NCBI GenBank assembly: GCA_021826605.1 | Contig: JAKAZF010000246.1 | Span: forward strand, 1 to 5,333 | DNA: 5,333 nucleotides | Reading direction: 5' to 3' | Source of the DNA: Planctomycetota bacterium | GTDB taxonomy: Bacteria > Planctomycetota > Phycisphaerae > WQYP01 | Shown: piece after piece, positions 1 through 5,333 of the stretch | Numbering within the stretch: the stretch's first letter is position 1 | Layout of the letters: every line of letters starts with the position of its first letter | The notes under the pieces: generated by a model | What the model was told of the DNA's origin: nothing | The model's database searches: none | What the model saw: only the letters and a program-made list of their open reading frames with translations | Position numbers and translations under genes: made by a program

Positions 1-1
1 A

Positions 2-1204
2 TTCCCGCTTGATGAATTGATCCGTTTCAACGGTTGGTCACGATCGGCCGGGCCTCTGGGCTGGCTTTATCTTGGCACACCCGGTGTTTATCAATTGCCC
101 TCGCATCTGCGGGATGCGCAGCCCGGACAGACGGTCACTCCACGGGCCATACTTTATAACGATCCGCAAATTGCGATGAATTACCGTGGGATTCGCAGCC
201 AATCTCAGGCATTACTCAACAGCAGTATGTGTACGGACAATTGGATTTATCCGGATATACGGTTTTACCGCAACCCGCGATTGGTGCCCATGACTGTTTT
301 TAATAGCAACGGGAAAATACCCGCAAAAATTATATTTCAGCGTGTGTCGGAGGTTGAACTGCTCAAAGCGGTGATTAAATACTGGCACGCCCGATCCATC
401 AAATCTGTGGTGGAAGACCTGATGCCTCTGGCAAAGAAGATGGATGTATGGCGGCGTGATCTCTGGCGGAGGGTACATCAAAATTTCAAGGCATGGAATA
501 CGTCGCCCGAAGTGCAGCTTGATGCCGCCCAATTGCGTCATTCCTACGCAGAGATCACCTATCAATTCATCAATTGGAGTGCAACACATGGCAAATTTTC
601 GGCCACGGCCAGCCGCACTTTGCCAAGAATTAAATTGCAGGCTCAGCGCTTTTTGGCCCATCTGCACGATCAAGTGAAGGCCACGCAGGCCTGGGTGCTG
701 TACCGCAGCGCTCAATTGTTTAGCCATCACACCAAAACGGCGGCTGCCAAGCGCCATCAATTGGCGGCCACACTCGACGCGCGATCGAAATATTTGCTTT
801 ATTCCAACCTGCAATATCTGCGCTATTGGAAATTAAAATACAAGAAAATATCGCCGAAGGACCCGCGGCACCTTTGGATTGCGATGATTAAGGCGGAGTA
901 CGCCAATGCCGAAGCCAGAAATCAACTGGCACTGGCGGGAATCACATATGCCAACATGCTTGCGACGGGCAACGGCAATAAACGGCAGCAGGCCTTGTCG
1001 GGCTATGAGGATGCCATTTTGACATCACATATCCACAAACTTGAGGTTGTTGTGCTTCAATATAAATTCCGTATATCGAACGACACGGGATTTGTGAACA
1101 AAAAACATATGGCGATGCTGAAGGAACGCGAGAAGCATACAAAAGCTGAAATCGCACGCCTGAAATATGAACTGCGGAGCATGCAAAAATCACAACCCAA
1201 GTAA
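2..1204 (+). CDS. Unrecognised protein with basic helical C-terminal region, 5' end outside window
   Basis: I do not recognise this family. The frame is open from the first complete codon at position 2 through a TAA stop at 1202-1204, giving 400 visible residues. The first in-frame start-like codon, TTG at 17-19, has no Shine-Dalgarno sequence before it, so the gene almost certainly begins to the left of the window. Visible residues 1-115 are Gly-, Pro- and aromatic-rich and look mixed or beta-type (for example GWLYLGTPGVYQLP near residues 20-33). From about residue 118 to the end the sequence is strongly helical, rich in Ala, Lys, Arg, His, Trp and Tyr, with heptad-like stretches around 205-285, and it finishes in a charged helix (KEREKHTKAEIARLKYELR). 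No membrane segment is visible in this part. The gene is convergent with the lipoprotein gene, 310 bp away. The long frame, codon-level regularity and clean stop make it very likely coding; its function and cellular location cannot be read from the sequence. Confidence 0.8.
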   Translation, partial: FPLDELIRFNGWSRSAGPLGWLYLGTPGVYQLPSHLRDAQPGQTVTPRAILYNDPQIAMNYRGIRSQSQALLNSSMCTDNWIYPDIRFYRNPRLVPMTVFNSNGKIPAKIIFQRVSEVELLKAVIKYWHARSIKSVVEDLMPLAKKMDVWRRDLWRRVHQNFKAWNTSPEVQLDAAQLRHSYAEITYQFINWSATHGKFSATASRTLPRIKLQAQRFLAHLHDQVKATQAWVLYRSAQLFSHHTKTAAAKRHQLAATLDARSKYLLYSNLQYLRYWKLKYKKISPKDPRHLWIAMIKAEYANAEARNQLALAGITYANMLATGNGNKRQQALSGYEDAILTSHIHKLEVVVLQYKFRISNDTGFVNKKHMAMLKEREKHTKAEIARLKYELRSMQKSQPK

Positions 1205-1372
1205 ATGTTCAGTTGTAACTGGTGCGGCAAATTTTCCGGGCACTCCGTAACCTGAGTTCGGGATAATAAATCACGTTTTTTATTGATATCCAGCGACTTT
1301 CCCGCAACTGTACGGTGAAGCGTAGAAAATGGAGCGCGTATTTTGAAGGCGGGAAGCAATGCCGAGGCGTTT

Positions 1373-1386
1373 TTGACGCGCGTCAA
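1373..1386. repeat. Perfect 14-bp palindrome TTGACGCGCGTCAA
   Basis: The sequence reads identically on both strands over 14 bases with no spacer, and the match ends exactly at its borders. It follows a short T run but is not followed by one on either strand, so it does not look like a terminator. An uninterrupted palindrome of this length is the shape of a dimeric regulator or restriction-type site, but it sits between two converging 3' ends where no promoter is evident. Its role is unknown. Confidence 0.6.
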
Positions 1387-1391
1387 CAAGG

Positions 1392-1435
1392 CACGCGGCT
1401 AAATGTGGCAGCGGGGAGAAACGGCTTGCCGCGTG
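1392..1435. repeat. Inverted repeat, 8-bp arms, 28-base loop
   Basis: CACGCGGC at 1392-1399 is the exact reverse complement of GCCGCGTG at 1428-1435. A smaller alternative pairing, GGCA (1407-1410) with TGCC (1427-1430), lies inside. The GC-rich arms could form a stem in RNA from either strand, and transcripts of both flanking genes could run into it, but there is no following T tract. It may slow polymerase or protect 3' ends; it may also be chance in GC-rich sequence. Confidence 0.35.
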
Positions 1436-1498
1436 GAGGAATTGCGACCTGCACGGCGAACTGCATGCGATGACCCCGTGCCCTGCACCTGAATTTGC

Positions 1499-1526
1499 AA
1501 ACCCATTGCCATGACTAAATGGGCTT
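1499..1526 (-). terminator. Weak hairpin spanning the lipoprotein stop codon
   Basis: In the minus-strand transcript AAGCCCATT (complement of 1518-1526) can pair with AATGGGTTT (complement of 1499-1507) across a 10-base loop: eight Watson-Crick pairs and one G-U pair. The 5' arm contains the last codons of the lipoprotein gene, and its TAG stop opens the loop. The G-U pair becomes a mismatch in the opposite-strand RNA, so the structure suits the lipoprotein mRNA better. The tail after the stem is not T-rich, so it is a poor intrinsic terminator and could instead be a 3'-end stabilising stem. Confidence 0.25.
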
Positions 1527-3248
1527 CAAAGACACCGGCAAATTGAGCGATGGTTTGATTGCGTCAGCTTTTTTCGCCGACTGAGCTGCGATCTTTTCAG
1601 CTTTGGCGATCATCGCAGGTTCCGTTGCTGTTTCAGCAATTGCAACATTGACGGCATAGCGATAGGCCGGCTCCAGCCATTTAATATTGGAACTCGAACT
1701 CGCGGCATCCATTTTCGCCTGAGAAAGCGATGTGGTCGCCGAGTCCATTTTCAGGATCACGCTTTTCCGAAGAGCGGCCAGATATCCCGGCTTGGGGGCA
1801 GAAATGGGTGAGGACTTGTCGATGAGCTTGTAAGTCATTTGGCAAAGCTGTGCCGCGGACTTCTGGAGCATCCTGGCCATCAGTTCCGTACGCAGCATTT
1901 GCGCTTCGGAAAGCGTAGATGCCGATTTGAAAATCTGCAAAAGGGCCGCTGGACTCTTGTTCTGCAACGCTTGAACCATGGGATCGGAGGCGTGCACTTT
2001 CGCGTTGATCAGCTTTAGCGCCGCCGAGTAGGCGGTGTTTTGGCTGTTAATTGCCATGTTGAAATCTTGCGAAGCGGCCTGGTATCCTGTCGTGGCCTTT
2101 CCTGCCTGCTTGGCCAATTCGGCAAGTGATGCTTTTATGGCCGAGGCCGAATGATTGACATCCATTTGCTTAGCCGATGCCCCGTAGATGATGGTATGAA
2201 CCGCCGACTGAAGCAGTGTCAATTGGTCGGCAGCACGATGGGCTATCTTTTCTGCAATCTTGCGTTGTGCTGCCAATTCCGTTACTTGAGCTTTGGCATG
2301 CACAACCCGATTTTGGGCCAGCGAAAGGGCATACTGCATCCGTTCAATTCTTAGATTCGCCAGTTCTATCGGGATTGAAACCTTGGCGGCGGCATCCAGT
2401 AAGCGAGTGCCAGCTTTAAGCGTGGAGAGCGATTTTTCACCCGTTTGGATTCGGGATTGCATCTCAAGTCTGCCACCGTGAATCAGATCATTCTTCCGTT
2501 TGGCTACCAGCGCCGCCAGTGCTCTCTGCGCCTGGTGCAGACGCGAGGCCAGCGCAGCCGCCATCTGCTGCACCTTTTGCTCATGGTGCCTGGCCGCCCG
2601 TAGTGCGGACACATACTGGTGTCCGTAGGCACTACGCTGCGCCTTGAGGTAGTTTATCTTTTTGGCGTAACGTGTCAGATGCAGAGTGGAGTAATCCAAG
2701 GCATGCAACTGCCGGGTGATAAGAGACACTTCAGACTGCATGGCTTTCGCGTTCATGGCCGCCAATTGATCTTCGCAAAGGGCTCGCTGGGCGTACAACA
2801 CTCGTTTATATTCCCACGAGGTTGCCGGGTTTCCAATTGCGTCGGTCAGAAGCGCAATGGCATGCCGAATGTCGCGCTTGCTGGAGGTAAATCCAGACCC
2901 ATTTTTGGCCAGGTACGCTGCGGGGTTGCGCATGGCCGACTGTTCCCGCATCCGGAGCGCGGATAAGGTCAGCGGTTTATTGAATTGCCCCGGAAAATTA
3001 GCTGCCGGGCGATAGTCACCTGCGGTCGACACATAATGGGCTGCCTTCGATGAGGCGGATGCCGCCTTTTCGGCGGCGGCGTTGGTGGGCGAGTTAGAGC
3101 AACCCGATAGAAGCACAGAGATACTCACCGCACCGAGAGCTGAAAATCGGAGCCATTTACTTGGCAATGTGTCGGATGCAACATTCCAAAAGCTGTGATC
3201 TGAGAGAAGATGCCCACCACCGAGATTGCGCTTCACGGTATGTTTCAC
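1515..3248 (-). CDS. Large Ala-rich coiled-coil lipoprotein of unknown function
   Basis: The product has a lipoprotein signal: a basic stretch (PSKWLR), a hydrophobic core and a lipobox LSGC ahead of SNS. With the GTG start at 3246-3248 the protein has 577 residues and the lipidated Cys is residue 50. Ser at +2 is not the inner-membrane retention Asp of the enterobacterial rule, so outer-membrane placement is possible. The mature part is about 528 residues, Ala-, Lys- and Gln-rich and almost wholly helical, with likely coiled-coil segments near residues 215-252 and 297-352 and further long helices to the end. I see no enzyme motif and recognise no family; coiled-coil hairpins recall TolC-like or adaptor proteins, but their signature motifs are absent. 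The start was chosen because GGAG lies five bases upstream and a promoter candidate ends just before it. Alternatives are GTG at 3338, open in frame but upstream of that promoter, and TTG at 3167, which would give a conventional 22-residue signal peptide but lacks a good ribosome binding site. Confidence 0.8.
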   Translation of the reverse strand: MKHTVKRNLGGGHLLSDHSFWNVASDTLPSKWLRFSALGAVSISVLLSGCSNSPTNAAAEKAASASSKAAHYVSTAGDYRPAANFPGQFNKPLTLSALRMREQSAMRNPAAYLAKNGSGFTSSKRDIRHAIALLTDAIGNPATSWEYKRVLYAQRALCEDQLAAMNAKAMQSEVSLITRQLHALDYSTLHLTRYAKKINYLKAQRSAYGHQYVSALRAARHHEQKVQQMAAALASRLHQAQRALAALVAKRKNDLIHGGRLEMQSRIQTGEKSLSTLKAGTRLLDAAAKVSIPIELANLRIERMQYALSLAQNRVVHAKAQVTELAAQRKIAEKIAHRAADQLTLLQSAVHTIIYGASAKQMDVNHSASAIKASLAELAKQAGKATTGYQAASQDFNMAINSQNTAYSAALKLINAKVHASDPMVQALQNKSPAALLQIFKSASTLSEAQMLRTELMARMLQKSAAQLCQMTYKLIDKSSPISAPKPGYLAALRKSVILKMDSATTSLSQAKMDAASSSSNIKWLEPAYRYAVNVAIAETATEPAMIAKAEKIAAQSAKKADAIKPSLNLPVSLKPI

Positions 3249-3253
3249 GTTTG

Positions 3254-3257
3254 CTCC
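3254..3257 (-). promoter_or_regulatory. Ribosome binding site GGAG that supports the GTG start at 3248
   Basis: GGAG on the minus strand lies five bases (CAAAC) before GTG at 3246-3248, close to ideal spacing. The competing GTG at 3336-3338 has GGAG only three bases away, which is too close, and the TTG at 3165-3167 has only a GGA about 17 bases upstream. The site therefore favours the 577-residue form of the lipoprotein, although that leaves an unusually long stretch before the hydrophobic core of the signal. Confidence 0.45.
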
Positions 3258-3293
3258 AGCGAAAAAACCACATGCCACCGCCTGCAGCAGTAT

Positions 3294-3322
3294 GTAATAC
3301 CATCGGTATGGCTTGCAGTCAA
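3294..3322 (-). promoter_or_regulatory. Sigma70-type promoter candidate for the lipoprotein gene
   Basis: On the minus strand TTGACT (complement of 3317-3322; five of six consensus bases) is followed by a 17-base spacer and TATTAC (complement of 3294-3299; four of six). Transcription would begin near 3287, about 40 bases before the GTG start at 3248. The spacer and -10 box overlap a short inverted repeat, ATACC-ATC-GGTAT at 3297-3309, which could serve as an operator. Sigma70 consensus is inferred from other bacteria and the match is by eye. Confidence 0.45.
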
Positions 3323-3396
3323 CGGTATTGACCGACACCTGCTCCGCTCATTATCGACCAGACATATCCGGTAACCGGTGCCAATTCGTACCGGTA
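3297..3396. repeat. Cluster of CGGTA/TACCG words in the region upstream of the lipoprotein gene
   Basis: CGGTA occurs on the plus strand at 3304-3308, 3323-3327, 3369-3373 and 3392-3396. The inverse occurs as ATACC at 3297-3301 and as TACCG at 3389-3393, the latter forming the 8-bp palindrome TACCGGTA at 3389-3396. ACCGGT is also repeated at 3374-3379 and 3390-3395. The first two direct copies are 19 bases apart, and the inverted pair at 3297-3309 overlaps the promoter candidate. This could be a set of regulator-binding half-sites; the words are short, so chance clustering remains possible. Confidence 0.3.
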
Positions 3397-3447
3397 AACT
3401 CACGGAACGAAAGCTGTGGCCGCCAACGGCGTAAATGGCAAGCTCGC

Positions 3448-5333
3448 CTACCACTTGACCCATTTGTGCGTGCGGACAATGCCCAAGTCAAAAAATTGCC
3501 CACCTGTCGTCTGATGCACATGGACCGCGATGACATTCCGGCCATGATGCAGCGTTGCCAAAGCCTTTTTGGAAATAGGAAGCGTCACGTAGGAGGTAGA
3601 ATACCCACGGACGGAACCCGCAAAGACCCCATTGATATAAACCTGAATCCCCTGATCGTGATATGTTAAAAATGCCAAATGCGTGAAGTTACGGGTGTTT
3701 AACATAAAGTGCCGACGTAGCCAGATATTATCTGTAGTCCAACGGGTTCGGGGTGTAACACCTGGGTCTGGTGTGCCGAAACCGGCCGGCCCAACGCGCC
3801 AGTTAGAATCATTGTAATGCCGGGCGTACCACTTACCGGAGGGGTCTTGGATTGTGTAATGCCAATTGATCGGCATATGCCGGGCGGTGGGAACAACCAC
3901 CCCTTTCACCGGGGATGGAGGAAGGGTAGCCCAATCGTTGCCGATATGCTGGGCTTGATGAGCCCATTTCATCCAAAGGGTGTGATTGGCCAGCATGGGG
4001 AAGAACGCCGCACCCACCACGGGCCGCGCATGCATACCACCCCAGGCGCGATTTGTACCGTATTGATCTGCAAGCGGAACTCGAGTGGGTGTTTTATCGA
4101 GGAATTTGTAGATACGGCTGATGATGGCATTAAATTCAGACCGGTGTGTGGCCATGGTCGCCGTCCAAATTGAAAAATCTGTTTTGGTCTGCGTGACGGT
4201 GCTGCGGTCCGGCAGGCCATAAGTGTGCAACTGCGTCATATAAAACTTCATCGCGCGACGGCGTACCGATTTGGGAAAAATGTGCAGTCTGAGCGCCTGA
4301 TCCCACGCCATGTTGTAAAGCTGGCTCCATGTATTGGGCTGGTTAAAAGCCATCTTGTAGTGATTGCCATTTCGATCAATGTGCATCCACTTGACGGCCC
4401 AGCGGTGTGCCAGCGCACGATAACTTTGTGCCTCGGCGGTCAATCCTCTCATCTGACAGAGTTTGGCGTAGGCCCCCATGGCAATAATCGCTTTGACCGA
4501 CAGGTTGGCGTTATGCGCCATAAACCCGAGAAAATCGTTGGTGCTTAGCTGCTTGCCCGGATCGAAACCGGATCTGCGCAGAAACGCTACCCAACTTTCA
4601 AGCAGATTCCAATATTTGGCCGCGAAGTGGGCATTGCCCTCCGCTTCGGCGATGGCGCAGCAGATAATAATAATATTGCCGCTTTCTTCCACCGGCATGT
4701 TTTCGCCACCTGTGGCGTAGTGCCCACGGGCAATGGGATAGGTGCCCAGATCATGCGGTGCCCACGCAAACCGCCATTTTGGGGTATCGGCCGATACCAG
4801 CACCGGTGCAATCGATGCCGCCTCCATCTGCGGATTAAAAAGCAGAAACAGCGGCGATGCCGGGAAAATTACGTCCACCGTGGCGATATCCCCATTGCTG
4901 GTTTCTTCCTTGGTGAAAACCATCGGCTGACCATTTCGATCCGCCGCCATACCCATCGCGGCCAACGCCTGTCGATAAGCGAGCGACGCAATCACGGCAT
5001 ACTTGCGGCCCCCCACCTTGATGGCATCATGTTGAACTTGGCTATCAAACAGGGCGGCCTGCCGACGAAGCGACTGGCGATTTTTCCACGCTTTTTCAAA
5101 CATCTGCGCCGGCGTAACACCCCCCTTGCGCCAGTACGGCCGGAGATACTCACCAAAATAATTAATGGCCCACACTTCGTCGTAGGCCACCATCACTTGA
5201 CGGCTCACGGGCGTGGCGGATACTGCGCCGAGATTGAACGCAAATGCTTCAACGGGACGGCCGTTATTGACCGACTGAGGGCCGTGCGATGACTGTGACG
5301 CCCCCAGCGTGCCGCTGGCCTTAAACTGCTTCA
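3448..5333 (-). CDS. GtaA-like (DUF5127/DUF4965/DUF1793) protein with C-terminal jelly-roll domain, 5' end outside window
   Basis: The frame is open from the right edge to TAG at 3448-3450, giving 627 visible residues. GTG at 5208 is not the true start, because family sequence (AFAFNLGAVS) continues upstream of it. Residues 1-85 are the end of the DUF5127 domain (YDEVWAINYFGEYLRPYWR at 50-68). Residues 90-445 are the glutaminase A six-hairpin (alpha/alpha toroid) region with its family blocks: YAVIASLAYRQ (111-121), APHDLGTYP (191-199), MPVEESGN (212-219), AHNANLSVKA (272-281), WSQLYNMAWD (335-344), TKTDFSIWTAT (382-392). Residues 488-618 form a galactose-binding-like beta-sandwich: W-Y-DS-W, GFG, TRW, IWLRR, VYING, NVIAVHVHQ and GGQFFDLGI. 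Fungal GtaA is an exported glutaminase, but the fold is shared with many glycoside hydrolases, so the bacterial substrate is uncertain. Most of the N-terminal domain and any signal peptide lie outside the window. An Asn replaces a usually acidic residue in the STNDFLG block (262-269). The lipoprotein gene follows 199 bp downstream on the same strand. Confidence 0.93.
   Translation of the reverse strand, partial: KQFKASGTLGASQSSHGPQSVNNGRPVEAFAFNLGAVSATPVSRQVMVAYDEVWAINYFGEYLRPYWRKGGVTPAQMFEKAWKNRQSLRRQAALFDSQVQHDAIKVGGRKYAVIASLAYRQALAAMGMAADRNGQPMVFTKEETSNGDIATVDVIFPASPLFLLFNPQMEAASIAPVLVSADTPKWRFAWAPHDLGTYPIARGHYATGGENMPVEESGNIIIICCAIAEAEGNAHFAAKYWNLLESWVAFLRRSGFDPGKQLSTNDFLGFMAHNANLSVKAIIAMGAYAKLCQMRGLTAEAQSYRALAHRWAVKWMHIDRNGNHYKMAFNQPNTWSQLYNMAWDQALRLHIFPKSVRRRAMKFYMTQLHTYGLPDRSTVTQTKTDFSIWTATMATHRSEFNAIISRIYKFLDKTPTRVPLADQYGTNRAWGGMHARPVVGAAFFPMLANHTLWMKWAHQAQHIGNDWATLPPSPVKGVVVPTARHMPINWHYTIQDPSGKWYARHYNDSNWRVGPAGFGTPDPGVTPRTRWTTDNIWLRRHFMLNTRNFTHLAFLTYHDQGIQVYINGVFAGSVRGYSTSYVTLPISKKALATLHHGRNVIAVHVHQTTGGQFFDLGIVRTHKWVKW

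Larger units (their letters stand above)
1205..1514. other. Convergent intergenic region without a supported gene
   Basis: This 310-bp gap lies between the stop codons of two converging genes. I see no gene with a credible start and ribosome binding site. It holds a weak AT-rich inverted repeat (1265-1270 against 1279-1284) around a T6 run at 1276-1281, a perfect 14-bp palindrome (1373-1386), an 8-bp inverted repeat (1392-1399 against 1428-1435) and a 6-bp inverted repeat (1451-1456 against 1476-1481). None has the GC-rich stem immediately followed by a T tract that a classical intrinsic terminator needs, so termination of either gene here may be Rho-dependent or rest on the hairpin over the lipoprotein stop codon. 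Confidence 0.6.

Noticed and set aside
212..814. Minus-strand 200-codon frame opposite the left gene
   Set aside because: It is antisense to a longer frame with better protein character; the translation has no family resemblance.
1237..1284. Possible intrinsic terminator for the left gene near the T6 run at 1276-1281
   Set aside because: The hairpin before it (ACTC/GAGT plus CCG/CGG) is short, interrupted and about 15 bases away from the T run; the closer AATAAA/TTTATT stem is AT-only.
1057..1389. Minus-strand 110-codon frame in the convergent gap
   Set aside because: It starts with TTG without a ribosome binding site, runs about 150 bases antisense through the end of the left gene, and its translation is Cys/Ser/Phe-rich with no recognisable motif.
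1343..1402. Short plus-strand frame ending in TAA at 1400-1402 with a protein-like tail (AEAFLTRVNKARG)
   Set aside because: Only about 25 codons are open and no start site is evident. It could be a vestige of a lost gene, but this cannot be supported without a homologue.
1270..1473. Plus-strand open frame of roughly 65 codons (GTG start possible near 1315) in the gap
   Set aside because: No ATG or Shine-Dalgarno near the start, and the peptide is Arg/Gly/Cys-rich without protein-like patterning; it is more likely chance openness in GC-rich sequence.
3368..3395. ACCGGT stem-loop downstream of the GtaA-like gene as a terminator
   Set aside because: The 6-bp stem has a 10-base loop and no T tract on the minus strand; it fits better with the CGGTA repeat cluster.
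4627..5292. Plus-strand 221-codon frame opposite the GtaA-like gene
   Set aside because: It is antisense to strongly conserved GtaA-family sequence, so it is a shadow frame.

Overview
The window looks like a chromosomal stretch from a Gram-negative bacterium. My best guess is a Planctomycetota member, possibly a Phycisphaerae-like lineage. The reasons are a large GtaA/DUF4965-family protein fused to a C-terminal jelly-roll domain (a combination I associate with planctomycetes), a lipobox-bearing lipoprotein, large secreted-looking proteins without recognisable families, and roughly even base composition. This taxonomic call is inference; no rRNA or marker gene is present.

Layout: (1) positions 2-1204, + strand, are the 3' part of an unrecognised gene entering from the left edge; its visible product has a non-helical first part and a long basic, helix-rich C-terminal part. 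(2) Positions 1205-1514 are a convergent intergenic region with no supported gene but several inverted repeats, including a perfect 14-bp palindrome. (3) Positions 1515-3248, - strand, encode a large Ala-rich, coiled-coil lipoprotein of unknown function. A sigma70-type promoter candidate and a Shine-Dalgarno site just upstream argue that the long open frame starting at 3338 is over-extended. (4) Positions 3249-3447 are a regulatory-looking gap rich in CGGTA/TACCG words. (5) Positions 3448-5331, - strand, are the 3' two-thirds or so of a GtaA-like protein (DUF5127 tail, six-hairpin DUF4965/DUF1793 toroid, C-terminal galactose-binding-like beta-sandwich). It runs off the right edge.

The GtaA-like gene and the lipoprotein gene lie in the same direction and could be partly co-transcribed, but the promoter candidate between them suggests separate control of the lipoprotein. 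The GtaA-like protein is probably exported and acts on extracellular polymers or amides; the lipoprotein is probably envelope-anchored. No sequence evidence ties the three genes into one pathway. I found no tRNA, rRNA, CRISPR array, insertion sequence or defence system, and nothing that clearly forms a new system. The two unrecognised helical proteins and the small repeats in the gaps are the parts most worth following up.
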